A DNA stretch of 64,000 nt from Legionella cincinnatiensis (GCF_900452415.1 NZ_UGNX01000001.1:3844001-3908000); one strand, 5' to 3'. Counted from the stretch's first letter, positions 29,731-39,583 are shown. Program-made: numbers and translations. Notes: a model not told the origin generated them from the sequence alone.

Positions 29731-29916
29731 ATGCAGGAATACAAAAAATTTATTTGCGTTATTTGTGGCTTTATATATGACGAAGCAGAAGGATGGCCAG
29801 AAGAGGGAATTGAGCCGGGCACACTTTGGGCTGATGTGCCAGACGACTGGTTTTGCCCAGAATGTGGCGCTTGTAAGGAAGATTTTGATATGGTTGAACT
29901 AGTCGTGGTTGAATAA
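29731..29916 (+). CDS. Rubredoxin
   Basis: 61-residue iron-only electron carrier with both CxxC knuckles (CVICG near residue 9, CPECG near residue 42) and the typical [16 protein letters not shown]. Small redox partner for oxygen or NO detoxifying enzymes; it follows the NO reductase by 252 bases on the same strand, with no other gene between. Start chosen at ATG 29731; a GTG three bases earlier adds one residue. Confidence 0.95.
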   Translation: MQEYKKFICVICGFIYDEAEGWPEEGIEPGTLWADVPDDWFCPECGACKEDFDMVELVVVE

Positions 29917-30039
29917 AATTAAATGACACAACAATGTATCAAAACCATTCTGAATTTAATTGAACTTCTACGTTAAGTGTACGACTTTTTCTTGGTTCGG
30001 AATCACATCTGGGAGTTATGATAAAACACCATATTGTCA

Positions 30040-31209
30040 CTAGGTTGACACGCCTCGAGCATGTTGAATGAATAAACGTTTTATAGGGGTAAATCCGTTA
30101 CACAATCCCAAACCTAAACTACGTAAAGTAACCACAGGCCCAAAGGAATTACCAAATAAGCGTTTAAATCCCTCCATAAGCAATATAATTTGCCATACAG
30201 CAGCCTTGCGTTCGCGTTGATAAGCGCCTAATGCTTTTTTCGAACAAAGACCACCAGAAGCTGCATCCAAGCACTGAGTCCAGGAATTTACATCAGCTAA
30301 TCCAACATTTAAACCTAAACCGGCCAAAGGGTGAATTGTATGTGCGGCATCGCCAAGAAGCAGCCAACGATTACCGGTATATTGTTTTGCATGCCTCATA
30401 TGTAAAGAGAATTGATGGCGCATGCTCATTATTTCTACTTGACCTAATCTTTTAGCAAAGGCTTGGGTAAGTGACTTATTAAATTCGTGATCGGAGAGGT
30501 TCATTAATTCTTTTGCATGATTGGAATCAGTAGACCAAACAATGGAGCATTGATGTGGATCTGCCAATGGTAAAAATGCTAAAGGTCCATCGGGACGAAA
30601 TACTTGAAAAGCAGTTTGTTTATGTTCTTTCTCAGTAAACACTGTAGCGACCAAAGCTTGCTGATCATAAGACCAGCTGGTTAAGGCAACTTTTAGTTTT
30701 TGTCGTACTGGAGAATGGGCTCCATCAGCGATCATTAATAGCAACCCTTTCCAGCTTTGCTTCATGTTGCTCACAATAACTTCATCATCGTCACACCTTA
30801 CCGCTTCCACAAAGCTATTTGGGAATAAATGAATTGTAGGGTGCACGGCAATTTGCTTGAATAAAGCATACTTAAGAATGGATTCTTCCATGATAAAACC
30901 TAAGTTTTGCTCAGCAACATAGCGTGAGTCAAAATCAATATGTGCACCACTTACGAAGTCCCAAACATGCATACGGCAATAGGGAGAAACTCTTGACTCT
31001 TCCAAATGGTGCCAAACATTTAATTGTTGTAACAGCATTTGTGAAGCATAATTGATGGCATAAACACGAGTATCGGCACGTAAGGCACCCGCTGTTAATG
31101 AACCTGCATCAATAACGGCCACAGTATAGCCACGCTGCGCCATAGCTAAAGCTGAAGCTAACCCTACAATGCCACCGCCAACTACCAATACATTAAATTC
31201 CAGACTCAT
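30040..31209 (-). CDS. ubiI: Ubiquinone biosynthesis FAD monooxygenase, UbiI-type
   Basis: 389-residue aromatic-ring hydroxylase with GxGxxG (VVGGGIVGLASALAMAQRG), the DG motif (MIADGAHSPVRQKL) and the GDAAHTIHPLAGLGLNVGL second FAD motif. The class includes UbiH, UbiI and UbiF; I choose UbiI because the gene follows ubiH in the same order as the E. coli ygfB-pepP-ubiH-ubiI operon. Introduces a ring hydroxyl in ubiquinone synthesis. GGAG precedes the ATG, which overlaps the ubiH stop by four bases. Confidence 0.85.
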   Translation of the reverse strand: MSLEFNVLVVGGGIVGLASALAMAQRGYTVAVIDAGSLTAGALRADTRVYAINYASQMLLQQLNVWHHLEESRVSPYCRMHVWDFVSGAHIDFDSRYVAEQNLGFIMEESILKYALFKQIAVHPTIHLFPNSFVEAVRCDDDEVIVSNMKQSWKGLLLMIADGAHSPVRQKLKVALTSWSYDQQALVATVFTEKEHKQTAFQVFRPDGPLAFLPLADPHQCSIVWSTDSNHAKELMNLSDHEFNKSLTQAFAKRLGQVEIMSMRHQFSLHMRHAKQYTGNRWLLLGDAAHTIHPLAGLGLNVGLADVNSWTQCLDAASGGLCSKKALGAYQRERKAAVWQIILLMEGFKRLFGNSFGPVVTLRSLGLGLCNGFTPIKRLFIQHARGVST

Positions 31210-32435
31210 TTTGTCTCCGAACGTTTAAGCGGAGCGTGTTTTTGCGTCTCGCTTAAAGCAATTTCACACACTAAATCAGGAATCACCCCCCCAAAACCAC
31301 GGGCATATCGTGCCAAAAGATTTTTTAATACAGGAATGTTATCCAATGCAATTAACCCTAAACCACGCATCAAACCCATACCTGGTAAACGGCTGGTAAA
31401 TACTTGAATTAAACCATCGGTTAAGCAGGTAATTGCTTTTTGATCGTGCGTTCTTAGGTGCGCATAGTGCAGGAGCATTTCTGCAGTCAGCCCTTGCTCT
31501 GCAATGCATTGGGCCAACATTGCCACATCCCTAAGTCCTAAATTAAACCCTTGTCCTGCTACAGGGTGTAACGTATGTGCTGCATTGCCAACAAAAACAA
31601 TGGGCCAGCGAATTTGCTGCGGCATTAAAACTTGCTGCAAAGGATAAGAAAAACGTTTACCTATTTTATTAAAACGACCAGCACGATAACCAAAAGCGTG
31701 TTGTAATTGTTTTAAAAAATCTGCATCTGATAAAGATAACAAATGCGCTGCCTCCTTAGGAGGTACTGCCCATACTAAAGACATTCGGTCGTCTTGCATA
31801 GGTAAGAGCGCTAAGGGGCCATGAATTGTAAACCGCTCATAGGCACATTGCTTATGCGGCTTAAGTAAACTCACATTGGCAACAAGGGCATGCTGATTGT
31901 ATTGTTTCACTTTAGTCGATAAATTACAAAAACGACGTACCCGTGATTGGGTCCCATCTGCCGCAACAATTAAACGAGCAGCAAGAGTAACTTCTCCTAA
32001 GTCAGTATGGACGGTCGCCGAGCATTTTTCATAATCCAAAGACTGTAGGGTTGCGGGGGTTATAAGCTGATCTTGAGGTACTAATTGATGCAAAGCCTGG
32101 TTAATATGCTGCATTTCAACAACATAACCTAAAGGTTCATGTACTTGACTTTGTAAGCGTGAAACACCAAAATGATGTTGATCCGAGACATGAATCATCT
32201 CTATAGGGGTTACATAAGCTTTAAGATGTTCCCAAACTCCAAGCATGGTCAGTATGCGTCGACTGGCTGGTGATAGTGCTAATGAACGTGCATCAAAATC
32301 AGGCTTTATTTTATCACTAAAGGGTTTCGCTTCTACCAATAAAGTGCGATAACCTAATCCTTGCAAAGCAAGCATTAGAGTTGCGCCTGTTAAACCACCA
32401 CCAATAACCAGTATATCAATATCTCTATTAATCAC
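31206..32435 (-). CDS. ubiH: 2-octaprenyl-6-methoxyphenol hydroxylase
   Basis: 409-residue FAD monooxygenase, paralogue of the next gene, with VIGGGLTGATLMLALQGLG, the DG motif (IVAADGTQSRVRRF) and GNAAHTLHPVAGQGFNLGL. Hydroxylates the ubiquinone ring precursor. It starts at a GTG at 32435 inside the end of pepP (8-base overlap) and overlaps ubiI by four bases, so the three genes are translated as one block. Assignment to UbiH rests on similarity and operon order. Confidence 0.88.
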   Translation of the reverse strand: MINRDIDILVIGGGLTGATLMLALQGLGYRTLLVEAKPFSDKIKPDFDARSLALSPASRRILTMLGVWEHLKAYVTPIEMIHVSDQHHFGVSRLQSQVHEPLGYVVEMQHINQALHQLVPQDQLITPATLQSLDYEKCSATVHTDLGEVTLAARLIVAADGTQSRVRRFCNLSTKVKQYNQHALVANVSLLKPHKQCAYERFTIHGPLALLPMQDDRMSLVWAVPPKEAAHLLSLSDADFLKQLQHAFGYRAGRFNKIGKRFSYPLQQVLMPQQIRWPIVFVGNAAHTLHPVAGQGFNLGLRDVAMLAQCIAEQGLTAEMLLHYAHLRTHDQKAITCLTDGLIQVFTSRLPGMGLMRGLGLIALDNIPVLKNLLARYARGFGGVIPDLVCEIALSETQKHAPLKRSETK

Positions 32436-33735
32436 GCATTAATGCCTCAATCTCATGCACCTCTACAGGCAACGCCGCGGTTATTACCTCATGGCCTGTT
32501 TGAGTCACCACCACATCATCTTCAATACGCACCCCTATATCCCACCAACGTTTATCTACTCCAGGAGTATTTGCACTAATGTATAAACCAGGTTCTACAG
32601 TTAAGACCATTCCCGGTTCCAAAGGACGCCATTCACCATTAATTTTGTAAAGACCGATATCATGTACATCTAATCCCAACCAATGCCCTGAATTATGCAT
32701 ATAGAAGGGTTTATAGGCTTCTTTAGCAAGCAACTCATCCACATTTCCTTGCAGAATACCTAATTCACATAAGCCTTCTGTTAAAATACGTACTATAATT
32801 TGTTGTATTTCATTCCAAGGAAATCCTGGCTTAACTGCTGCAATTCCTGCTTTTTGTGCTTTGAGCACAAGTTCATAAATACTTTTTTGCTCCACACTAA
32901 ATTTCCCATTCACAGGAAATGTGCGGGTAATATCGGCAGCATAATTTTCATATTCACCACCCGCATCAATTAAAACAAGATCACCTTCTCGTAAGGGTTT
33001 GTTGTTGTCCGTATAATGCAAAATACACGCATTCTCTCCTCCACCTACAATAGGATCATAAGCAACACTACGACAACCTTGACGGCTAAACTCATAGACA
33101 AGCTCAGCTTCTAACTGATATTCATGTTCCACATGCTTACAACGGCGCATAGCCTGTTCATGGGCTTTAACAGAAATATGTGCTGCTTGACGCATTAACT
33201 CCAGTTCCGCTTCACTTTTGAATAAACGCATTTCACCTAATATAGGTTCTAAATCACACAATTGCTCAGGTACTTTTATACCACGCCGTACTTGGCCTTT
33301 CACCTTCTCCAAGGCTTGCATAATTATTTTCTCAACTTCGGGATTACGTGCAAGAGCATAATAAACTGCTGTTTTTCCACTTAATAATTTAGGCAATTCG
33401 TCGGCAATACAACCTATAGGAAAAGCAGCATGCATTCCTAATTCAGACAAAGCACCATCCTGGCCTAAACGCTTTCCAGTCCATTGCTCCTCCATGGGAT
33501 TACGTGGACGATTAAATAAAATACTTTGTGTCTCTGCTCCAGAGATCAGGATCAACAACGCTTCAGGTTCATTAAAACCGGTCAAATAATAAAAATTACT
33601 TTCCTGACGAAAGCGATAATGGGCATCTCCATTACGTAAGCACTCATGAGCTGCCGGGATAATTGCAATGCTTCCTTCGGGCAGTCTTTGCGTTAAATTT
33701 TTTCTTCTTGTTTGATATTCTTGTTGAGAAATCAT
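32428..33735 (-). CDS. pepP: Xaa-Pro aminopeptidase P
   Basis: 435 residues: N-terminal aminopeptidase-P domain (RQESNFYYLTGFNEPEA) and C-terminal pita-bread metallopeptidase with the metal ligands in LIDAGGEYENYAADITRTF, HNSGHWLGLDVHD, TVEPGLY and the last Glu in GVRIEDDV. Cleaves N-terminal residues next to proline; needs two Mn2+ ions. GGGA precedes the ATG. Second gene of the ygfB-pepP-ubiH-ubiI operon. Confidence 0.95.
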   Translation of the reverse strand: MISQQEYQTRRKNLTQRLPEGSIAIIPAAHECLRNGDAHYRFRQESNFYYLTGFNEPEALLILISGAETQSILFNRPRNPMEEQWTGKRLGQDGALSELGMHAAFPIGCIADELPKLLSGKTAVYYALARNPEVEKIIMQALEKVKGQVRRGIKVPEQLCDLEPILGEMRLFKSEAELELMRQAAHISVKAHEQAMRRCKHVEHEYQLEAELVYEFSRQGCRSVAYDPIVGGGENACILHYTDNNKPLREGDLVLIDAGGEYENYAADITRTFPVNGKFSVEQKSIYELVLKAQKAGIAAVKPGFPWNEIQQIIVRILTEGLCELGILQGNVDELLAKEAYKPFYMHNSGHWLGLDVHDIGLYKINGEWRPLEPGMVLTVEPGLYISANTPGVDKRWWDIGVRIEDDVVVTQTGHEVITAALPVEVHEIEALMRD

Positions 33736-33749
33736 ATCAAAATCCCTTA

Positions 33750-34325
33750 TTAATGCGTTATTCCAGAATTCCCACTAGGCTCACCCATGACCAAGTCACT
33801 ATACAAACGCAGCACTGCCATCCGAGTATATTCGCTCACTTCCATCAATGCACGTTCATCATCTTCGCCTACATCTATTGTGTCACAATCAAGCTCAGCA
33901 AATTCAATAAGATGTTGAAATGCATCCTGTGCTTCTTCGTCATGGAATCGTCCAACGCCAATACCTGCCAACTTCAACGACTCAATAAACCCTTGGCACC
34001 ACTCACTAAAAGCATGTGCCCTGACCAATAGAGGCTCATACTCATCAGGAAGCATCATTTCAAATCCAAAATCTAAGCTACAAATTTGTTGTTGACTTAT
34101 TGAAAAAACAGCAAACATCGCTAAAACAGCATTACGGCTTGCTTCATCTTTTTTATTATTCAATAAGGCACGTAAATAAGCTTCGCCTTGAATATCTGCG
34201 CCTGCACAAAGATAGCCACACATCGCGCCATGTAATAAACTGGCAGATATCTGTAAGTTTAATACACTAATGGTTGTAGAAAACTCGCCATAATTAGGCA
34301 AATGCAAATGTTCTTTCTCAGACAT
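33750..34325 (-). CDS. ygfB: YgfB/YecA family protein (UPF0149)
   Basis: 191-residue helical protein with SLLHGAMCGYLCAGADIQGE, WCQGFIESLKLAG and a C-terminal EYTRMAVLRLYSDL, matching the UPF0149/YgfB family. YgfB has been linked to regulation in some gammaproteobacteria, but its general role is unsettled. First gene of the pepP-ubiH-ubiI operon and divergent from zapA, as in E. coli. Start taken at ATG 34325; a TTG six bases upstream is possible. Confidence 0.87.
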   Translation of the reverse strand: MSEKEHLHLPNYGEFSTTISVLNLQISASLLHGAMCGYLCAGADIQGEAYLRALLNNKKDEASRNAVLAMFAVFSISQQQICSLDFGFEMMLPDEYEPLLVRAHAFSEWCQGFIESLKLAGIGVGRFHDEEAQDAFQHLIEFAELDCDTIDVGEDDERALMEVSEYTRMAVLRLYSDLVMGEPSGNSGITH

Positions 34326-34456
34326 ATTCAACTCATTTATATAAAGTGATCTCCATAATAACCGATTTAATGCAAGCGTTCACCCTACTAATTGCTGCTT
34401 GCAAGCAAAATTGTTACTATTCTTATAATTCAATGGAATTATAAAGGTCTATTATT

Positions 34457-34780
34457 ATGTCTCATATGAAAACATGTACCATTAAATTGCTTAATGCAAC
34501 TTATGAAATTAAGTGTCCTGAAAACGAAGAGGCTAATTTACATCTTGCAGCGCAGAAATTAAATAACCAAATCCTTATCAATAAAAAGAAATCCAAACAA
34601 CTTGATAATCTTCAAACGTTATTACTTGCTGCTCTTGATATAAGCCATGAATTAATATTATGCAAAAATAAACAGGCCTATCAGCAACATCAAGTAACTC
34701 AATTTATTACTTCATTAGAAAATAAAATTAATAAAATGGTAGATGGCGAATTGCTAGAAAATATTCCGGAAACAAATTAA
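34457..34780 (+). CDS. zapA: Cell division protein ZapA
   Basis: 107 residues, close to the 109 of E. coli ZapA, with the KLLNATYEIKCPENEEANLH N-terminal domain and a long C-terminal helix (coiled coil) for dimerisation. Promotes FtsZ filament bundling at the division site. AAGG lies before the ATG. Divergent from ygfB, the classical arrangement. In E. coli 6S RNA follows zapA; here it does not, and is found at 44.1 kb. Confidence 0.9.
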   Translation: MSHMKTCTIKLLNATYEIKCPENEEANLHLAAQKLNNQILINKKKSKQLDNLQTLLLAALDISHELILCKNKQAYQQHQVTQFITSLENKINKMVDGELLENIPETN

Positions 34781-34861
34781 TCGTCTTTCGGAGCATTTCT
34801 TCATTACTGTAACGTTATAGGCTAGGTGTACCTAAAATATAACCAATTAAAGGGACTAAAA

Positions 34862-36433
34862 ATGAGACGCCAATGGTATATAGGATTTGGAGTAGCCCTA
34901 TTAATTACTCTTGCTTTTTTTATTATGCTGAGTGATGTTAGATGGTTTGTTGCTTTTCTTATTCCCCTGGTAATCTTATGGATCTATGATTTAGTACAGA
35001 CGAAACATACCATTTTACGTAATTTCCCAGTTTTGGGCCATGTGCGCTACTTTTTAGAGTTCTTGCGTCCTGAAGTCCAACAATATTTCATTGCTACTGA
35101 TGAAAGCGAACTTCCATTTAATCGTGAAACACGCTCGCTTATTTATGAACGAGCAAAAAATACGCGCGACACCATACCTTATGGAACAGAACGTGATATT
35201 TTAAGTGTGGGCTACACATGGGCGCTACACTCTTTAGATCCGAAGCATCACTCAGAAGTAGAGTCACGAATTATGGTCGGAGGTCCTGATTGTTTGCAAC
35301 CTTATAGCGCCTCACGATTTAATATTTCAGGCATGAGCTTTGGTGCTTTGTCAGGAAAGGCCATTATGGCCATGAATAAAGGAGCCATGATTGGTGGTTT
35401 TGCCCAATCTACTGGTGAAGGGGGGTTAAGTCCCTATCATCTCCAAGGCGGCGATATTATATTTCAAATAGGTACGGCCTATTTTGGTTGCCGCGATGCG
35501 CAGGGGCATTTTAATGAAAAAGAATTTGCCGTAGAAGCAAACCGTAAAGAAGTAAAAATGATAGAACTTAAACTTTCTCAAGGCGCTAAACCCTCTCATG
35601 GCGGGATCTTACCCGCAGCTAAACTTACTGAGGAAATTGCGAAAGTCAGAAAAGTTTCTATGGGTCAAGACGTTGTATCACCGATTGCTCACACTGCATT
35701 TACTACTCCTATTGGTTTGCTACATTTCATAAAAAAATTACGTGATTTGTCTCATGGAAAACCTGTTGGGTTCAAGCTATGTCTCGGTCGCAGAGATGAG
35801 TTTCTCGCGATCTGTAAGGCCATGTTAAAAACCAACATCTTGCCAGACTTTATTACGGTTGATGGGGCGGAAGGAGGCACTGGGGCTGCACCCGTAGAAT
35901 ATACCAATTTTATTGGCACCCCTTTAGAGGCTGGATTAATTTTTGTGCATAATGCCTTAGTAGGGATTAATGTACGCGACAAAATACGCATTATCTGTAG
36001 TGGCAAAGTCGCTAATGGGTTTGACTTGCTCACTAATATCGCCTTAGGAGCGGATATGTGTAATTCAGCAAGAGCAATGATGATGGCTACAGGATGTTTA
36101 CAAACCAAGCAATGTAATGCTAATACCTGCCCAACAGGAGTAGCAACTCAAAGCAAACGCTTACAATATGGTTTAGTTGTAGATGAAAAAAAATATCGAG
36201 TCGCGAATTTCCATAAAAATACCATGAAAAGCTTTTTAGAAATGGTTGGATCGTTAGGCTTAGACAATCCCAGTGATTTACAACCCAGCCATATTATGAG
36301 AAGAGTGAGTGTGCAAGAAGTTAAGTCTTTTAATGAGATCTACGAATATCTTACACCAGGACAACTATTAAGTTCTGAGATTCCGAAAAGTTATAGAACT
36401 CATTGGGAAGCAGCCGATCCAGAAAAATTTTAG
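34862..36433 (+). CDS. FMN-binding glutamate-synthase-family protein, membrane-anchored
   Basis: 523 residues: two membrane helices in the first 55 residues, then a glutamate-synthase-like FMN barrel (SRFNISGMSFGALSGKA, GAKPSHGGILPA, VDGAEGGTGAAP, and an iron-sulfur-type C-rich stretch TKQCNANTCPTGVATQ). These stand-alone proteins lack the amidotransferase part of GltB, and their reaction is not settled. AAGGGA seven bases before the ATG at 34862 fixes the start; an earlier GTG at 34826 is not supported. Confidence 0.86.
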   Translation: MRRQWYIGFGVALLITLAFFIMLSDVRWFVAFLIPLVILWIYDLVQTKHTILRNFPVLGHVRYFLEFLRPEVQQYFIATDESELPFNRETRSLIYERAKNTRDTIPYGTERDILSVGYTWALHSLDPKHHSEVESRIMVGGPDCLQPYSASRFNISGMSFGALSGKAIMAMNKGAMIGGFAQSTGEGGLSPYHLQGGDIIFQIGTAYFGCRDAQGHFNEKEFAVEANRKEVKMIELKLSQGAKPSHGGILPAAKLTEEIAKVRKVSMGQDVVSPIAHTAFTTPIGLLHFIKKLRDLSHGKPVGFKLCLGRRDEFLAICKAMLKTNILPDFITVDGAEGGTGAAPVEYTNFIGTPLEAGLIFVHNALVGINVRDKIRIICSGKVANGFDLLTNIALGADMCNSARAMMMATGCLQTKQCNANTCPTGVATQSKRLQYGLVVDEKKYRVANFHKNTMKSFLEMVGSLGLDNPSDLQPSHIMRRVSVQEVKSFNEIYEYLTPGQLLSSEIPKSYRTHWEAADPEKF

Positions 36434-36526
36434 GTGTTTATTTGGTGACTTCTTACCAATTAGATTGATTTTACTTGAATGTAAGATGCTCTATATTGTG
36501 CTTCATTACAAAAATTCGAGTCTTGC

Positions 36527-37924
36527 TTATTTTGACTGCATGTTAATGAATTGCCAAGGATCGGAAAAATCCAATTCTTCAAAATATAGTTTTTTCCTAT
36601 TTTGTAAAGGAGTCCAATCAGTATAGTAACCGCCTACCTTCCCAAGATAAGGTAAGGCAATTTGTAAAACCTCATCATAATCTAACTCATCTGGTTCCAC
36701 TAAGCCTTTGTTAGGATGTTGCATCGCCCAAATTATCCCACTAAGTAATCCCGCAACAACCTGTAAACTTGTTGCATTATTATGAGAAACTATTTCACGA
36801 GTTGATTCTATGGACAAAGTAGAGCCAAACCAATAAGCTCCCTTAGAATTGCCCATGAGTAAGACACCAAGCTCATCTACTCCTTCTACTATTTCGTCAA
36901 CAATTAACCGACTATTTTTTTGGGGAAACCACTCTTTACTTTGCAGTTCATGAATCGATAAAATGGCATCCGGACAAGGACAATAAGCATAAAGAACTGT
37001 AGGTCTATATAAAATTTCATGATTATATTTCAAGGTTAAATAACTCGTAATCGCGGTGGTTTCTGGGTGAGTAATTAAAAATCCATGATAAGGACCAAAG
37101 CTTGGGGTCCAAGAACGAATTTTAAAACTACCACTGGGACGCTCTATATAAATACTTGATTTTTCTCCCTGCGAATGAATTTTTCCACCGCTAGGAAAAT
37201 GACGCTCATGACTGCCCCATCCTATTTCAACAGGTTGTTTAATTTCCTCGATAAATCCTTTGATAGACCATGTATTAACAAATTCTCCTAATTTTTTAGG
37301 GAGGCGTGTCACTTGGGTATCATGTTCTGCAATGTGAATTACTTTAATATTAAGTGTAGAAGCAAGTTTAGCCCATTCCAATTGATTTTTGGGCATAGAA
37401 ATTTGCAAATTATTATCCTTGGCCATATTTAATAAAGCTTGTTTCACAAAATGAGAAACCAATCCAGGATTAGCGCCATGAGTAAGGACAGCCGTTTTTT
37501 TAACTGTTTTTTTTAATTTTAAAATTGTTTCTCGTAACCAATAATTTGTCCTTTCTTCAGGAATATTTTTTTCAAAAAGACTTTCTCCCCACTCTTCTAT
37601 AGAAGCATTTATATACAGTGCCTGTTTTTCATTGCAAAGTTGAATCATAGCCGCACTTGAAATACCAATAGAAACATCAATAACTACATCGTCTGATGCG
37701 AGTTGATTGCCGATAATTTCTATATAATTTTGTTGCGTAATCTTTTGAATAAAAAAATTAACTGCAAATTTGTGGGCAAGAGAAATTGCAAAATCTTCAT
37801 CAGTGATAATTAAAATTTGCGCTGGAGAAATATTTAATCGATTAACCAATAACGGTAATATCGCTTGTCCGATACAACCAAATCCCAGTAGAATAATTTT
37901 TTTATTAAAAGTCTCTTTTCTCAT
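36527..37924 (-). CDS. hss: Homospermidine synthase
   Basis: 465 residues with an N-terminal NAD-binding fold (ILLGFGCIGQAILPLL) and the THGANPGLVSHFVKQALL segment typical of bacterial homospermidine synthase in the saccharopine-dehydrogenase-like family. It joins two putrescines, or putrescine and spermidine, in an NAD-dependent reaction to give sym-homospermidine. Single gene, convergent with the FMN-protein gene and divergent from the ankyrin gene. Length fits the family. Confidence 0.9.
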   Translation of the reverse strand: MRKETFNKKIILLGFGCIGQAILPLLVNRLNISPAQILIITDEDFAISLAHKFAVNFFIQKITQQNYIEIIGNQLASDDVVIDVSIGISSAAMIQLCNEKQALYINASIEEWGESLFEKNIPEERTNYWLRETILKLKKTVKKTAVLTHGANPGLVSHFVKQALLNMAKDNNLQISMPKNQLEWAKLASTLNIKVIHIAEHDTQVTRLPKKLGEFVNTWSIKGFIEEIKQPVEIGWGSHERHFPSGGKIHSQGEKSSIYIERPSGSFKIRSWTPSFGPYHGFLITHPETTAITSYLTLKYNHEILYRPTVLYAYCPCPDAILSIHELQSKEWFPQKNSRLIVDEIVEGVDELGVLLMGNSKGAYWFGSTLSIESTREIVSHNNATSLQVVAGLLSGIIWAMQHPNKGLVEPDELDYDEVLQIALPYLGKVGGYYTDWTPLQNRKKLYFEELDFSDPWQFINMQSK

Positions 37925-38174
37925 ACCAATTCCTTTTGGCGGATTTAATTTATAGTATAGTTATCAATAAATAATAGAGAGAGCTTATTATCTAAAATAT
38001 TCGTATTACTTATTAAACCTAATCAAAATTTCAATAAAGAAATACAAAGATAAGTGATTATTAAATCCTTTCTTTTAAGAACCAATTATTTTAATGTAAG
38101 TCTCCGATTTTAAGGAGCGATAACAGTTTTTTCATAGATACCATACGCTTTAAGCATCTAATAAGGAAATTTAA

Positions 38175-39245
38175 ATGAGTCACGATGTCGAGTTAAGAGA
38201 TTATTTATCACAATCAGAGTTTAATATAGCAGGAGTGGCCTCACTTATCCGAGCAGGAGCAAGTCCTAATACTCCCAATATAAATGGCGATACCTTGCTT
38301 CATCTGGTCATTTATTGCAGAGCTTATGCACTGATTCCTGCAATATTAAGATTAGGCATGGATATTCAAAAACCCAATAAAGCAGGTTTATCTCCCTTGC
38401 AATGTTTATTTAATAATCACCCCATAGATTTTGAGGCTGCCGCTGTATTAATACAAGCGGGGGCAAAAGTTGATACGGAAGATACCTATGGCAATAATTT
38501 GTTGCAACATGCTGTTATTTCAAATTGTCTAAGCCATATCTCTTTAGCACTTAAACTCGGTGTAAATGCTAAAAAAGTAAACCACTCAGGGCAATCCCCT
38601 TTATATAATCTTCTACACCAGCAATCTATAGACAGCGAAGCAACAGCATTATTAGTTTTTGCCTGTTCAGGCATCTTAGTTAGCAGAGGCCGATTACATC
38701 TCCCTCCTATTAAACATGAGCATATAATAGATTGTTCTGAATGGCGAGTGAAATCAAAGGAATACCTTGAACCGGAAGCGTTGGCTGTTTTAGGTAAATA
38801 TGGAAACAATAAAGAGCGTGTTTTAAATTATATTCAATCCTTACCCCCCTTTATGAAGAAAGAATTGGTTAATCAGGCACTGTCAAAACAAACACCTTTG
38901 GGTAAATTTTTTGCAGTAAAAAGAGGGCTATTCCAACCGGAACCAGGATCAGGGATGTGGGCTCAGTTGCTAGCAATGCAAAAAGAATTGAATCGACAAA
39001 TTCCTATTTCCTCGGTTCGGTTGCCTCTAAATGAAAGCGTCCCACCATCCTTTGTTCCTGGTTTTGAACCCAGCGCTCCTCCGATATACAACACACCTAT
39101 CAGAGAAAGCAATCCTTATACAGCTTCAACTTCTTGGTCAACAACATCAAGTGTATATCCTGGAATTTTTGCTCAACCACGTACTGGGCAATCGATAGAG
39201 CACACCTATCCGATGGGTTACTCACAACCAGAGTTCATGAAATAA
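38175..39245 (+). CDS. Ankyrin-repeat protein, effector candidate
   Basis: 356 residues. About four degenerate ankyrin repeats are visible in residues 15-165 (for example AGASPNTPNINGDTLLHLVI, LGMDIQKPNKAGLSPLQ, AGAKVDTEDTYGNNLLQHAV, LGVNAKKVNHSGQSPLYNLL). A helical middle follows, and the C-terminal 80 residues are rich in Pro, Ser and Thr and likely disordered. No signal peptide. Ankyrin proteins with such tails are often Dot/Icm substrates in Legionella, but no secretion signal can be proved here. Confidence 0.8.
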   Translation: MSHDVELRDYLSQSEFNIAGVASLIRAGASPNTPNINGDTLLHLVIYCRAYALIPAILRLGMDIQKPNKAGLSPLQCLFNNHPIDFEAAAVLIQAGAKVDTEDTYGNNLLQHAVISNCLSHISLALKLGVNAKKVNHSGQSPLYNLLHQQSIDSEATALLVFACSGILVSRGRLHLPPIKHEHIIDCSEWRVKSKEYLEPEALAVLGKYGNNKERVLNYIQSLPPFMKKELVNQALSKQTPLGKFFAVKRGLFQPEPGSGMWAQLLAMQKELNRQIPISSVRLPLNESVPPSFVPGFEPSAPPIYNTPIRESNPYTASTSWSTTSSVYPGIFAQPRTGQSIEHTYPMGYSQPEFMK

Positions 39246-39268
39246 GGGTTTTAGATGGTCAATTCTAA

Positions 39269-39293
39269 ATACCGTGGCTTTGCTCCACGGTAT
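39269..39293. terminator. Hairpin after the ankyrin gene, possible bidirectional terminator
   Basis: A perfect 9-base stem (ATACCGTGG and CCACGGTAT) around a 7-base loop lies 24 bases after the ankyrin stop and just past the end of the GNAT remnant. A second small palindrome (ATACCGGTAT) follows near 39306. No strong T run, so termination is a guess. Confidence 0.45.
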
Positions 39294-39317
39294 AAGATAC
39301 CACCGATACCGGTATTT

Positions 39318-39583
39318 CTATCCGTGATATATTTCGAACGTTCTTAAAGCCATTTCGTAGCCTTGATGACGGTAAGCTTTATCAACAATCTATAAAAGCA
39401 GCAAAAAGCAAAATGAGCGTCGTAAATAACGGCGGAATCAACCGCAATAACTTTATAGCTTAGCTTGCCCACACAAAATCCCTTGGGATCTTTTTGATAA
39501 AAACAGAATGCATCATGTAGGCCCGGATTCCAGCCCTCATTTGCAGCCCAGGTCACTGCAAGTTGCACTTCATTGAAGCTCAT
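39318..39583 (-). pseudogene. Frameshifted GNAT acetyltransferase remnant
   Basis: The first 66 residues (VTWAANEGWNPGLHDAFCFY, then VGKLSYKVIAVDSAVIYDAH) match the N-terminal half of a GNAT acetyltransferase. After the codons for FCCFY the frame must shift to continue as IVDKAYRHQGYEMALRTF, the acetyl-CoA-binding region, and then stops at 39318. Both the shift and the missing C-terminal half mean it is dead. The 227 bases up to the next gene show nothing else. Confidence 0.7.

Noticed and set aside
34781..34861. 6S RNA after zapA, as in E. coli
   Set aside because: The gap is only about 80 bases with no matching structure; the 6S gene is at 44.07-44.22 kb.
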